Positions 1-15,000 of a stretch of 64,000 bases of DNA are shown here, one piece after another. The notes beneath the pieces were generated by a model, which saw only the letters and a list, made by a program, of their open reading frames with translations, did no database searches and was not told the DNA's origin. Origin of the DNA: Cladopsammia gracilis. Lineage: Eukaryota > Cnidaria > Anthozoa > Scleractinia > Dendrophylliidae. The position numbers were made by a program, and so were the translations under genes. The stretch spans positions 535,001 to 599,000 of the forward strand of contig JAJGOT010000016.1 in the NCBI GenBank assembly GCA_022457155.1, in the 5' to 3' direction. Within the stretch, counting starts at the first letter, position 1, and every line of letters starts with the position of its first letter.

Positions 1-97
1 AACTCCTTGTATCGCGCGATATCTTCAGGTTGCAAGGCGTTTATGCTTGCTGAACCATCAAGCAAGAAGGCCAAGTTGAAGACTTGTCTTTTGCACA
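1..97 (-). CDS. vWA exon, N-terminal part (truncated by window edge)
   Basis: The exon opens in phase 1 after an AG acceptor and reads [18 protein letters not shown], the first strand of a vWA domain with an intact MIDAS start (DxSxS as DGSAS). The rest of the domain lies left of the window. It is the most 3' exon visible of the giant gene. Confidence 0.85.
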
Positions 98-3000
98 CTG
101 TAATAAACACAATCACCAACTGATCATTTAAAATAAAATATTCCGACTCCACTAACAAGAAACATTCAATGCCAAAAATGTGAAAATATGTGGAAACGTA
201 TATTCCTCATCGAATGCAATGGCACTGGACCTGAGTAAAAGGCACAACTAAAAATGATAACATTTCTTAGTGCTTTTTTACAACATTACATTTTCCAGAT
301 CTAGACTGACCGACCTATAATTGTAACTACCTCCCTTTAAACCCTTAACTAGTCCTGAGTTGCCCCCTGAGGAAACGCGCACGGGCCTCTATATTGCCGT
401 TAGGATGTTGATTTCTGACTAGTTCGTTTCTACGTAGAAGAATTTAACTTTAAACATTTCAGAACAATACACCACGTTTCGAGTATTCTGAAAATGAAAG
501 CTTGATAGTAGACTGTCATCTTACTTGCAGGCTAGCCAATTCCACATGATGAGGATTGTTACCTATAGTGGGCAGCAGGTAGATATAACTTGAAATAAGC
601 CTAAAGTACATAATCAACAATTGGAGCGTAATGAGATGCTAGATGAAAAGTGTTCGTTTATATTTAACTACTTGAATGTTAACCCATGCAACGGTAATCT
701 GGCGTTGAATGGCCCACTAAAATTCATCCACCTAAAACCAACGGTCCATCTGTATATTATAAAATACATAGTTTGTATGCATTAGTACATAAATGACTTA
801 CTCTTTTCGCAGTTTGTTCCCAAATAACCTGGTGGACATTCACAGTAGTAGCTACCTAGCGTATTTATACACTGTCCGCCATTCTGGCAGGGTCTACCGT
901 CACACTCGTTAACATCTGGGTAAAAATAAAACAAGTATTCTAGTAGAGCTCACGTGTACCACTCCAACATAATAATGTTTAGCAGAGATTTGCTAAAAAA
1001 AACATGACATGGTTCGTTACTATTTTGCTTTCCTTAATCGTAATTTGCTATCTTATTCAAAACCTACATTTCCATTTTGATTTATTTTTCACTAAAATTA
1101 AATATGTACTTCTCAAGTGTCCGTTGACGGTTTCAAAGTGTCCGTTGTTCGTCTTTAAGAGAGGTGTCCGTTTTATGGAGAGTTTAGTTACAGTAAAATG
1201 ACTGAATTAAATAAAAACGGCAGGAACCAACACAATTTTTTGGTGTCCGTCGTTTAGAGGTGTCCGCAAACTCAGAAGTTCAAAGCCCAACTAAGGTTTA
1301 CGTTTTTGCTGCCGTCAGTCAAAATTATGGTGACAAACATAAGACCCCTGAAAACAGAAACTGACAAAATGGATCGAAATCCACCAATCTCAACCCACAA
1401 ATATGTCCGTTTGGCTATTTTGCCTGAAATATCGTTGTTTCCTGATAAGTTCGCTATGATATTTGCGGCAGTGAAAAATTAAATTGTTCGTTGACTTTTG
1501 AACTTCAGGAGCGACTTTTTCATTCTTGCTACATGAAGCGACTCACAACATGGCCATGATTACACGACTCATTCATTCTGGAAGGGAAATTTCAAGTCTA
1601 ATTCAGCTGACTCTTAAAATATTAATTGCCAGTTCTCTTACGCTATACTCACCGTCGTCACAGTTTTCAGAGGTAAATCCAGGTTTGCAGTCACATGTGT
1701 ATGTCAGATTTGAGGGAGCGATGGTACAGCTTCCATCATGCTGGCATGGGCTTGGTACACAGGGAGACAGCTCAGCTGGAAAAGAGATGAGTAAACATTA
1801 AGACTGCAAATATCAATCTATAACAGACTTCCTTATATAAATTCTGATGCTTTTCATGCAAAAAGTTTCATGAAATAAAAATGAGTGATTCGTATGGAGA
1901 ATACATGACTCATAATATCTTGGTTGTATAACATACTTGTACAATGGGTGGCAATTTAAACGAAGGCCGTGTTTTATATTCATCCACCTTATTGTAAAAA
2001 TAAAATACACGAGAAATTTCGTGTTCTTGAAATTATCAATCAATTGAAGATGCAATATTTCATATGTGTTCGTATAAATACCATATTAGATTACACGAAC
2101 TGAAAACGGCTAGCTTCATCAGTTTTTGAAGTTGTACTTATTTTTTTCTCAAGGTGTACTTTCTACAACATCCATCTGCAAAACATCACATTATTTATGT
2201 GCTCACTGTCACAGGTTGTGCCTGTAAACCCCACTGCACAGGTGCATATGAAACTGTCTTCTTGTGGACTGCAGGTCCCTTCGTTAAGACAAGGTACCGC
2301 GGAACAAGGGTCTAAAACTGAAACAAAAATATCATATCAGTTGTGACTGGTAGGAAACAAGTCAGAAATTCCTAATGTGGACAGTTGTTTCTATCATCTT
2401 TGACTTCACATATCGCGGGAGTAACGCCATGACAACCTAAATCTGCCCTTTTCGATCCACCAACGTCTATTTGAAAAATTATCCAGGTAATCAATGCCAT
2501 TGACGATTACAGCCTTAATCTTAAACAACGAGAAAAACCGGATAACAACTGATGAAATTGTGTTTAATGCAGCATTTACAATCTGTTTAACGTCACTCAT
2601 TATAACCGGTTATGTATGTATGACTTTCATCAGTTTTCGTCCCTTTTCTATAACGGATGATAACACTCATATAAAAGGCCATTGTTTTACATAGAATGCA
2701 ATTCACAGGAAACGGAATAGGAAAATATTTATCGGTTACAATTCCTTGCCAAGCACAATACCCGATAAAGGGTGCTCAGGTAACCCAAGGTTGGTGTCCC
2801 AAACATGATCAGAAAACGAATAATAACTCCATTAAAAAGATATAAAATTAAGCGAATTATGTTTTCTTACCTTTACATATAGACTGCTTTATACTCTCAA
2901 CAAGAAAATGAAAGTCCATGTTGTCATATGCAACAAGGCGGAAGAAATCCTGATTAGGCTTGTACGCAATTTCCTTAACTTGGCCGTCAATAACCTGGTT

Positions 3001-6000
3001 TCTGATCCCAATCCCAAACACTTTTATTCCATTAACTTTTAGATCCTGTGAAATGGCGTCTATGCCGTCATCTGATACTCGGTGTTGCACAGAAATAACT
3101 ATTTGAGGCACTCCACTGCGTCCTCCTGAAGCCAGTACATTTTTAACGCGTTTAAGCCCTTTACCAACATTTCTTTTCTTTTCGTTGGGATAACGCACAC
3201 CAGATATTGCTCGTTTGACTTGTTGGTATGACAGATAGTCGGTTAAATTGAATACTGTTTCCGAGTCTTCAGCATATACTACTAGTGCCACGTGAGCATC
3301 AAAGGACGACACATGGAACACTTTGGCCAAATTTCTTATAAAGCGTACGCTGCTCCTGAAATTGTTGAATGTGACATCGCTTGATCCATCCAACAGGAAC
3401 ACCAAGTCTATTGTATTATTGCAAGCTAGAACAGATAATCAAGGAAATAAATAAATAAACAACAGTATCACAGGTTCGACCCCAAAATACCAAAAGAAGA
3501 TGGTTATCTTAATCGGAGAGATGGACGCTTACGAGAGGTGGTATGGTATGGTCTGACCTGGCGTGCGTTTCGAACCCGAAAGCTACATGTATTAAGTCAA
3601 GTTGCTATTGAGTGGTGCTGTAGGTATTAGACCGCAATCTAATCGACGTGCTTCGTCAATGAGGCATTTCAGTTCTGAGCTTCCAAAATCAACAACATCT
3701 GAATCGTTGTGGTAAACATTGTGCTTAAAACAAAGGTTTTTTCAGCGGGAATAGTTTTCGGAACGTTTGAGAAACGCATGTCTGATCGGTCATGGAAGGT
3801 GATGTACCTTGTACATGAACCTTGTCTCTGTACTGTACTCCACATTGTCTTTCTCCACCCAATGGTGTAGGTATAAATATATACTGACGAACACAATGTT
3901 GGGGTCTGGAGTAGGGGGAAGAGTCGTTTGATAAATCTGTAAGATGACTTACTCACCTTTAGTACAATTTTTGCCATAAAGTCCCGTTGGACAAACACAT
4001 TCAGTAGATCCAATTCTGCTTAAACAGACCTTGCCACCGCTACATGTATTGTTGCTGCAGTTATCCACCGCTGAAAAATATAAAAAAAGAGAATCATATT
4101 GCAAACTGTTACTGAGAAAATGTATAACAACAATGTTGCATCACAATATATTTTACATGTCAAAGTTACATATTAACAATTATCATATGACCCGTACGGC
4201 CCTGCGAGCCTTTTCTTTGCAAAACCATTGATGAAAGTCTCGTATGAGGGCCGTACGCATTTGCGCGAGCGGGGCCGGAAAAAGCCGTACGGCCCTACTA
4301 CAAAAGCGGACGGCCTCGCGCGCTAAAATTTCAAGTAATTTTGTCTCCAAATTGGTCATATGATAAAATACTTATTGACTAAGTTAGGTCGGGCCGGATG
4401 GGAAAATATTTGGCTCTCGGTCATGGCGCGCGGACCTCGCTGCGCTCGGTCCGTACGCCACGACCTCGAGCCAAATATTTTCCCATCTGGCCCTACCACT
4501 TAGTCAATAAGTACATATTGTAATAGAAACAAATGTCCACAATGAATTTTGTATTGCTTTAAGAAAAAAGCATAAACAGATGAAAGAAGATGATGGTCAA
4601 ACACAGTGACTAAAATTTCATTCACAGACTCAAAAATACGGCAAACTAGAAAATTAACCCTGCAATTAGAACCATGTCTCCTAGGGCAAATGCACAAAAA
4701 AAAAAAAAAAAAAAAAACGATACAAGATCTCTTGAAAAGTGTAACAGCGAGATCCTCTTAGCATTTCCGCGAGAATGTTAAGAACATTTTGGCCCATTAG
4801 TCACAATATTTACACTTCTTACCCTCTTCACAGTTTGGCCCTGTAAAATTTGAGCCACAATCACACTGGTAACCATCCAACATATTTAAACATGGTCTGT
4901 GATTTTTGCAAGGATTACTGAAGCAATGATCCACTCCTGAAACAAAATCGATTTATGTTTATCATCTGTTCTGCTAAAAGCAATGAAAAAGTGAATTTCT
5001 AGTTTACTTTAAAGGAAGAAGCAAATGACCCAGATGCAAACAGGGACACGCTTTTATGAGGACAAAAGTTTCATCGCGGAGGTGGCTTAGCACTAGTATC
5101 TATACAGAGAAATTACTAATGTCTATCGGTACCTTTTAACCCTCGGACGTACACGCAAACTTATACCCCAACCGTGGTACAAGGGTGGGTGGGGGGGTGT
5201 TGCAATCCCCGTTGGGTTTTTGCGATGTTGCAATATTTCGGAAATATTTTACATGTAATAGATAGCCCGCGATGTGCTCTACAAGATAAGGTAAATATTA
5301 TGGGTTGGGGCGCTGCTGGGTTCCGTGACGTCATCCAAAATGGCCGCCAAGATGGCCTCCATCTTGGATTTTATTAAAAATTCAAATTTATCGGGAAAAT
5401 GCGGAAATTGCAAATATTGTGCTAGAGTTGTAAAACAACATACAAGTAAACATTTTGATGCTTTTGGTAGCATTTTATATGTTTTTCCGCTAAAAAAGTA
5501 AAAAAAAAAAAACATGCATTTTTCTTCAAAAATGGCTTGACCTCATGTTACTTATGACGTCCTATCTCGTTACCATAACAACCGGTCGTCGCTAAACTTT
5601 GCCAAAATGTGTCTCAAGGATAAATGAACAACTACCAAAAACGGCATGTGCTAATCTTAAACGGTCTTGAAAATATCGGAGAAAAACCTTAAGGGGGTGG
5701 GGAGGGGGCCTTGAACGCCCGAGGGTTAATTTGTGAAGGCTAGATTCTACAAGAGATCTTAGGGTTAAAAAAAGGGGTCCAATTCCACTTACTTAGACGG
5801 TTTACCAAGGAAGTAACTTAGTTTCAGTGCATGTAGAGACCAAGGTAGATAGGTCTTGGGTACTTTTTACGGTATTTAGAGTGAAATATTACAGGAGAAA
5901 ATTAGTACTTCTAAGAGATGAGGGGTTCCTTACAAAGCTGTCAACGATCTTTGTTACCTTTGCAGATCATTTCATGTATCCTCCAACCAAGACTCTCAAG

Positions 6001-9000
6001 CTCATCATATCTGGTCAGTAGTGTTGTTTCCGCATGAGGTTTGGAGGCCATACGCTGGACTTGGTTTGTGTCATACCATTCACCCAAGCCAATCACTATA
6101 ACAGTCACGTTTATATCACGGAGAAGTTCGGATGCAACCGAGACGGCATCAATAGACGTCCCATCAGTGAAAACTACCAGAACACGATGCGCGTTTGGAC
6201 GGCTGCCTGTAAACAATTCCTTTCTGGTGACATTTAAGCCTGTGCCTATACGCGTCCAGCCCGAAGGATAAGATATGTTGGACAAAACATCGTTTACTCT
6301 ATTCCTAGTAAACGAGAAATTGGCCTTCACTTCTGCCACTGTTGCATATAGAACAATTCCGATCTTTGATTGAGGGTGGCTGAAGGTGTTGATCATATTT
6401 TTCGTGGCGTTGATTATCTTTTCGAAATTGTTGTCTCCTCGTTGATTGAGGCTAAAAGATCCTTCAATCATAAATGCGAGGTCGATGTTGTTTTCCGTAC
6501 AAACTGAAAAAAAATGTCAGTGTGAGATAAATAACGCATCCTTTATTTTTAAAAGAGTCGAGTTTCATTTATTTGCCCAGAAAGCATGAAACATTTAATA
6601 TGTTATGAGAAGAAACTGCTGTATGGTTACAAAACTGGCTGTGACGGTGTAACGTTGCATCTTTTTGTGGTGTTAAAAAAAATCTTAATGCCTTTAAAAT
6701 TTCAATCCTTTTGAAATTTAATTATTGTTTAATTATAATTTAATTTTAAGTATTGTTATGTAGATATTAAAAGACTACACCGGGATAAACGTCGAAAAGT
6801 CCCAAAGCGAATGGAACCCTTTACAGTGTATGAATACATGATACACGTCCTAACTGAAAGCACCACAGTAAAAAAACATGAATAACGAGACAGTTACTAA
6901 GATGTTAATATTATAATTTTACGTATAATTTCTTTTAGCTTTTTATGGTGTATTTGGAACCAAATATGCTGTTAGTATAATACACCAAAACGAGCTCGAC
7001 ATAATAACAACTAACCTTTATCGCACTTTTTCCCTGCAAATCCGGCATAACAATCACAACGATAGTCACCAGTTTTCTCAACGCAGCTTCCCTGTGCACA
7101 AACATCAACTGGCCCGGAACACTCAGCTACGTCTATAGAAAACACAATTATTTTGAGCTCTTAAATTATTTTTTGGCTGGTTTCTTCAGCCTAAGAAAGC
7201 CAAGAGCTTAGATGGTATTAGCTTAACCTGGAGTTTGGATGCTAGTCTGTAGCATTATTATCAACGGATGGTCGTGAATGTTGTGTATTAAAATGCAACA
7301 TATTAGGAACAACTATGGAAATGTAAAGCAGTCCTGACTTTATTTACCAAAACAAATATTGATGGAATCTTTAACATGTTATGAAACCCAATAATTTAAG
7401 TTTGAACCCTCCCACAATAACCATTGTCTGGTTTAGGTTGTTCGTCCTTAAGTAATCCTAAAAGTAAATTATTTAGTTACCTTGTTCACAGTGAGTCCCA
7501 GTCCATCCCTCAGGACAGATGCAGTAATAAGAGTTCAGTGGCAAAAGTTGACATGTTCCTTTGTTTTTACACGGGTCGGGATGGCATTGATCATTTTCTA
7601 AAAAAAAAAAGGAACGGGAAAACGATTGAGTGAACTGAGAGTGTAGTATTTGAGAGTAAGAAGCTTGAACTGACTACAACGAATGACCCTCAGTATCTTT
7701 CGAGCTGGCGTAATGAACCATGAATGATCGTAAACTTTCGTTAAAGAAAGTCCACTGCACCATGAAGCTTTTTCCGTTTTGTTCTCTTTTCAGAATCGCG
7801 AATCTACTTGGGGAAAATTTCCTGCACAACTACATATGACAACTTCGCTCACATAGTAAAATTATGTATACCACAGTAGGTGTTATTTTAAGCATATTTA
7901 CATTTAAAAAATCTTAAGTATTTGATATTGTAAACTGCACACAGAGGGATAAAAATGCAGGATTTACCTTGGTCGCAATTCCTTCCAGAATATCCCGTTG
8001 TGCAGTTACAAGTATAACTGGCATCTGAGTGGGAGCATGAACCGTTCCTACATGGATTGCTGGAGCATGGATCAAGTCCTGTCGAAGAATAATCAATTCA
8101 ATAAATGTTAAATCCATGTGAGCCATATTAATCCAGCAAAGTAGTGAGATGGCTCATTATAAATCAGATTGGATCGCACAATGGGATCTTTATACCAGTT
8201 ACCATAGGCACATTGTAATACATGACATGTCCAAACAAAATTAAGCACCGCGATGACAAAAATAGCATCCTTTATCTACATTACCCAGCAATGGTAAATT
8301 TAAAGATGTGACAGGGATATAAATATTCTTGCAGTGATCTTTTCATTTAAATTTCTTCCAGTAATTTTATTGAAAAGCAACCAATTGCTGTCATAATCTA
8401 ACAAATACAACACGTCAAGTTTTACACGGATATTTGGTCGATATTACAAGAGACGCCAATTTTGTGGGTAGTGCATGCATGATAGATCTACGTGTACCTT
8501 TTCCAAGGGTATCTTTAAACGAAACAATTTCCAATGGAAGATTATCTCCAGAGTTTAAAGTGACCACAAAGCCATCGTCTGGGTCTGAAGAGATCTCCTT
8601 CAACTGGCCATTGCTATATTCAGTTCCTATGCCAACGGTAAACACTTTTACTTTTATATTAATAGTAAGCAAATGATAAGATGGAACTTCAATATCATCC
8701 ATGGATTTTGAAGCTGTCAGAATCACCAGGGCTTTTGTAGAATTTGGCCTCGCTACATCGGACTCAAACGCTGAAGTAACAAGTGACAGTCCTGCACCCA
8801 TGTTACTCAGACGAGTTTCAGGATATTTAATTTTGTCCACAGCATTGCCTAAAGACGACTGGTTGAAGTGATGGTCAAAATCAATAACCAGTTCTGCTTT
8901 GTCTCCATAAACGGCCACTGCTACATGGGTGCCTTCTTCGGAGACATTCAAAGATGCCGTGGCAGACTTGACAAAATCCAGAAATTGGGTAAAGTTGTCC

Positions 9001-12000
9001 TCTGTCACGACTTGTGAGCCGTCGAGAAGGAAGGCAATGTCCAGTTTGGTCTTATCAAAACCTGGAATAAACACAATACAATTTTGATACATGCAGCTCG
9101 TTACAAGCCTTACTATACACTTACGTTGGAGAGAAGGGAAATAGTTAAATTAAGTCACGCTTGGCAATTATGACACCTAATTTGGCCATGTTCCAAAATA
9201 CTTTTTCAGTTTTTATCCGTTTGATCTCAAAGTTGGAAGGATGGTAGAACTTTGAATTCCAGATGTTCGTATGGTTTTGGTTTTTCGATTTTAACGGTTC
9301 TTGGCGGGAAAGTGACGTCACGAATATTGGGTCAAAATTCAAATTTTACATTTTAATACATTTAATGGCTGCTGCTGAAAGAGCAAGCTCAAACAAATTC
9401 AAAATCGAAGAGACAACTAAAATATCTTGATACAGTCAAGAGATATAATTGTTTGAATTTCAAACTTCCCGCCATTTTGTTACTAAAAATAGCACAAATG
9501 CAAATTTCAACTAATTATATCTCTTGACTGAATCAAGATATTTTGGACATCTCTTCGGTTTTGGACCTGTGTGAGCTTACTCTTTCAGCAGCATCCATTG
9601 AATATATCAAAACTGGTGAAATTTAAATTTTGGCCCAATCTTGGTGACGTCACTTTCCCGCCAAAAATACCGAAAACTGAAAAAGAAAAACCACCAACAA
9701 AACATAGACCATGAGAATATCTGTTATTGTGGAAAATTTGAGGCCAAGAGGATAAAAACTCACGAAGATAATTTGTAACAAAAAAACTTGGCTCAATTTG
9801 GATAAAAAATTTCCTAGCGTGAGTCAAAGCTGACATATTCAGTATCGAATTACTATGGTCGATCATGTTTTGTAGAGTGAGGAGAAACTGGAACAAACAA
9901 TACTAAAACAATTATTTACGAAATCCAAGCCGAGAGTTGCCAAATTATCAGCGAAACACTGTTTATGTCGATGTATCTTACAGTAATTAAGGAGATGTAT
10001 CACTGGAATTTTACGTTTTTGGTCACGCTTTGCTGCAATACCTTTACTTATAATAGTAAAACAATAAGAGAGTAAAATCAACCAATTTTTGACAATCTTT
10101 GGTCTGTTCTATACCATACTGTAGACGAAATGTGGGAACTTGAACAAATTATGCTAACGTTTTTCAACTTGCAATTCAGGCCGTCTTTTACTAGAGACAC
10201 TCATTGACAGTTGTGGTTCATTTTGCGGTAGTTTATCACACCTCTGGGTTGTTATTTTTCGGTTTCTGGTTTCACAAAAACATTTTTTTTATTTAAAATG
10301 ACACCAAATCCCTGTGATGCTTGGGGTACTGGACCACACAAAATCTAAGACAAACCAATCTTTGGTAAAATGATAAGCATATCAGCATGTATCATGTCAC
10401 ATCTCAATAAATGTAACATTTCGAACTTAGTTTACACCGAAGTTGTAAAATTAGCCAGTTGATTGGCAATTTGAGTTCACAGTGCGATCTCGAGAGGGGC
10501 ACATGGGATCAAAGTGAAACATTTTTATTTTAATTTACATGTAAGAACACTTTCATTGTTGTCCTTCTTCCTTTTTTACTTCGAGTCCACATCTTAAATA
10601 CACGTGTTGATACCTAAGTGGGTCGTAACGTAGCATAGTTCACATTTTGTCACCTAACAACACATCACGGTAGATCAAAGTACTGTAAACACGATTGCAA
10701 AATAAAAGTTTTGAGAATAATTGTACTCACGGTACTGGCATTCCGATCCGTAGAGATTGCCATCACATACACACTGAAAGCCGCCTCGTATATTGATGCA
10801 ACGTTTGTTGTTGTTACATGAGGGAGGTGTTACACTTCTACATTCATCGATATCTGAAAAACAATATCTCAGAGAGTTATTTTGAACCGCTACTGATCAC
10901 TTATACTGTCTGGTTCCAACGCATGAGTGTTGGTTTAGTTTAATTTTACTGTTACATGTAAGGCCAGGAATTTGAGACGAGAGGGTAGCAACGCCACCAA
11001 ATACACTGTAACTGCCTTTTGGTTTTATCAACTTTATTGGTCTCATTTACATTGTTGATGGGTCAAAAAATGAAACTTTCTTTTTTGTTCGTAGGAGACA
11101 CGGGTATGCCGTAAAATAACATATTGTATCTTTTTGTCAGCAAAACGAAAAGCAAAAAATACATTTCGCCCTTTCATGTTATAATGCAAACACTCAATGG
11201 AATTTCCAGTATTCTAATCTTGTTGATTTACATCAGGTTGTGGAAGCATCCGCGACATTTTTTTGTGCATTTCAAAGAGAAAGAAACGAAACAGTTAAAC
11301 ATGCATTGTTTTAATCTGCGTTAGGTTACGTACGATTACTGCCATGGGGATGTTTACACAAAATGTTACTTTACCTTGTTCACAGTTTGTCCCAGTAAAT
11401 CCGTTTGCACAGTCGCATGTGTAGTTGCTTTCCGTTGTTGTACAATTTCCTCCATTTCTACATGGAAAACTTGCGCAGGAATCCACAGCTATGTAAAAAA
11501 AGAAGAAGAATTAAACACATTAACATTTAGGCGATGCTCGTGTAGTAGCTATGTAGCATCTACCTACTCTTGTCAGAACTGTCCCTAGCAAAACTGATAT
11601 TTTCCAACAGGTACTGATCAAATCACCAATTTATATAACGTCTTGAGTTCTTACCAAGAAAGGGCAAATGAGACCAATTTCTCGGTCGATCCAACCTCGA
11701 GCCAAATATTTTCCCATCCGGCCCTCCCACTTAGTCAATAAGTACATAGTAATAGAAACAAATGTCCACAATGAATTTTGTATTGCTTTAAGAAAAAAGC
11801 ATAAACAGATGAAAGAAGATGATGGTCAAACACAGTGACTAAAATTTCATTCACAGACTCAAAAATACGGCAAACTAGAAAATTAACCCTGCAATTAGAA
11901 CCATGTCTCCTAGGGCAAATGCACAAAAAAAAAAAAAAAAACGATACAAGAGCTCTTGAAAAGTGTAACAGCGAGATCCTCTTAGCATTTTCGCGAGAAT

Positions 12001-15000
12001 GTTAACATTTTGGCCCATTAGTCACAATATTTACACTTCTTACCCTCTTCACAGTTTGGCCCTGTAAAATTTGAGCCACAATCACACTGGTAACCATCCA
12101 ACATATTTAAACATGGTCTGTGATTTTTGCAAGGATTACTGAAGCAATGATCCACTCCTGAAACAAAATCGATTTATGTTTATCATCTGTTCTGCTAAAA
12201 GCAATGAAAAAGTGAATTTCTAGTTTACTTTAAAGGAAGAAGCAAATGACCCAGATGCAAACAGGGACACGCTTTTATGAGGACAAAAGTTTCATCGCGG
12301 AGGTGGCTTAGCACTAGTATCTATACAGAGAAATTACTAATGTCTATCGGTACCTTTTAACCCTCGGACGTACACGCAAACTTATACCCCAACCGTGGTA
12401 CAAGGGTGAGTGGGGGGTGTTGCAATCCCCGTTGGGTTTTTGCGATGTTGCAATATTTCGGAAATTTTTTTTACATGTAATAGATAGTCCGCGATGTGCT
12501 CTACAAGATAAGGTAAATATTATGGGTTGGGGCGCTGCTGGGTTCCGTGACGTCATCCAAAATGGCCGCCAAGATGGCCGCCATCTTGGATTTTATTAAA
12601 AATTAAAATTTATCGGGAAAATGCGGAAAGTGCAAATATTGTGCTAGAGTTGTAAAACAACATACAAGTAAACATTTTGATGCTTTTGGTAGCATTTTAT
12701 ATGTTTTTCCGCTAAAAAAGTAAAAAAAAAACATGCATTTTTCTTCAAAAATGGCTTGACCTCATGTTACTTATGACGTCCTATCTCGTTACCATAACAA
12801 CCGGTCGTCGCTAAACTTTGCCAAAATGTGTCTCAAGGATAAATGAACAACTACTAAAAACGGCATGTGCTAATCTTAAACGGTCTTGAAAATATCGGAG
12901 AAAAACCTTAAGGGGGGGTGGGGAGGGGGCCTTGTACGCCCGAGGGTTAATTTGTGAAGGCTAGATTCTACAAGAGATCTTAGGGTTAAAAAAAGGGGTC
13001 CAATTCCACTTACTTAGACGGTTTACCAAGGAAGTAACTTAGTTTCAGTGCATGTAGAGACCAAGGTAGATAGGTCTTGGGTACTTTTTACGGTATTTAG
13101 AGTGAAATATTACAGGAGAAAATTAGTACTTCTAAGAGATGAGGGGTTCCTTACAAAGCTGTCAACGATCTTTGTTACCTTTGCAGATCATTTCATGTAT
13201 CCTCCAACCAAGACTCTCAAGCTCATCATATCTGGTAAGTAGTGTTGTTCCCGCATGAGGTTTGGAGGCCATACGCTGGACTTGGTTTGTGTCATACCAT
13301 TCACCCAAGCCAATCACTATAACAGTCACATTTATATCACGGAGAAGTTCGGATGCAACCGAGACGGCATCAATAGACGTCCCATCAGTGAAAACTACCA
13401 GAACACGATGCGCGTTTGGACGGCTGCCTGTAAACAATTCCTTTCTGGTGACATTTAAGCCTGTGCCTATACGCGTCCAGCCCGAAGGATAAGATATGTT
13501 GGACAAAACATCGTTTACTCTATTCCTAGTAAACGAGAAATTGGCCTTCACTTCTGCCACTGTTGCATATAGAACAATTCCGATCTTTGATTGAGGGTGG
13601 CTGAAGGTGTTGATCATATTTTTCGTGGCGTTGATTATCCTTTCGAAATTGTTGTCTCCTCGTTGATTGAGGCTAAAAGATCCTTCAATCATAAATGCGA
13701 GGTCGATGTTGTTTTCCGTACAAACTGAAACAAAAATGTCAGTGTGAGATAAATAACGCATCCTTTATTTTTAAAAGAGTCGAGTTTCATTTATTTGCCC
13801 AGAAAGCATGAAACATTTAATATGTTATGAGAAGAAACTGCTGTATGGTTACAAAACTGGCTGTGACGGTGTAACGTTGCATCTTTTTGTGTTAATGCCT
13901 TTAAAATTTCAATCCTTTTGAAATTTAATTATTGTTTAATTATAATTTAATTTTAAGTATTGTTATGTAGATATTAAGAGACTACACCGGGATAAACGTC
14001 GAAAAGTCCCAAAGCGAATGGAACCCTTTACAGTGTATGAATACATGATACACGTCCAAACTGAAAGCACCACAATAAAAAAACATGAATAACGAGACAG
14101 TTACTAAGATGTTAATATTATAATTTTACGTATAATTTCTTTTAGCTTTTTTATGGTGTATTTGGAACCAAATATGCTGTCAGTATAATACACCAAAACG
14201 AGCTCGACATAATAACAACTAACCTTTATCGCACTTTTTCCCTGCAAATCCGGCATAACAATCACAACGATAGTCACCAGTTTTCTCAACGCAGCTTCCC
14301 TGTGCACAAACATCAACTGGCCCGGAACACTCAGCTACGTCTATAGAAAACACAATTATTTTGAGCTCTTAAATTATTTTTTGGCTGGTTTCTTCAGCCT
14401 AAGAAAGCCAAGAGCTTAGATGGTATTAGCTTAACCTGGATTTTGGATGCTAGTCTGTTGCATTATTATCAACGGATGGTCGTGAATGTTGTGTATTAAA
14501 ATGCAACATATTAGGAACAACTATGGAAATGTAAAGCAGTCCTGACTTTATTTACCAAAACAAATATTGATGGAATCTTTAACATGTTATGAAACCCAAT
14601 AATTTAAGTTTGAACCCTCCCACAATAACCATTGTCTGGTTTAGGTTGTTCGTCCTTAAGTAATCCTAAAAGTAAATTATTTAGTTACCTTGTTCACAGT
14701 GAGTCCCAGTCCATCCCTCAGGACAGATGCAGTAATAAGAGTTCAGTGGCAAAAGTTGACATGTTCCTTTGTTTTTACACGGGTCGGGATGGCATTGATC
14801 ATTTTCTAAAAAAAAAAAAAAAAAAACGGGAAAACGATTGAGTGAACTGAGAGTGTAGTATTTGAGAGTAAGAAGCTTGAACTGACTACAACGAATGACC
14901 CTCAGTATCTTTCGAGCTGGCGTAATGAACCATGAATGATCGTAAACTTTCGTTAAAGAAAGTCCACTGCACCATGAAGCTTTTTCCGTTTTGTTCTCTT

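Larger units (their letters stand above)
4463..11692. repeat. Tandem segmental duplication, copy A (8 exons)
   Basis: This 7.2-kb block matches 11,694-18,500 almost base for base, introns included. It carries exons EGF 4,823; vWA 5,958; EGF 7,016; EGF 7,481; EGF 7,968; vWA 8,498; EGF 10,731; EGF 11,375. The head-to-tail junction is at 11,692/11,694. The homology ends sharply at 18,500, where copy B passes from CGGTCGATCC into unrelated sequence. Confidence 0.92.
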
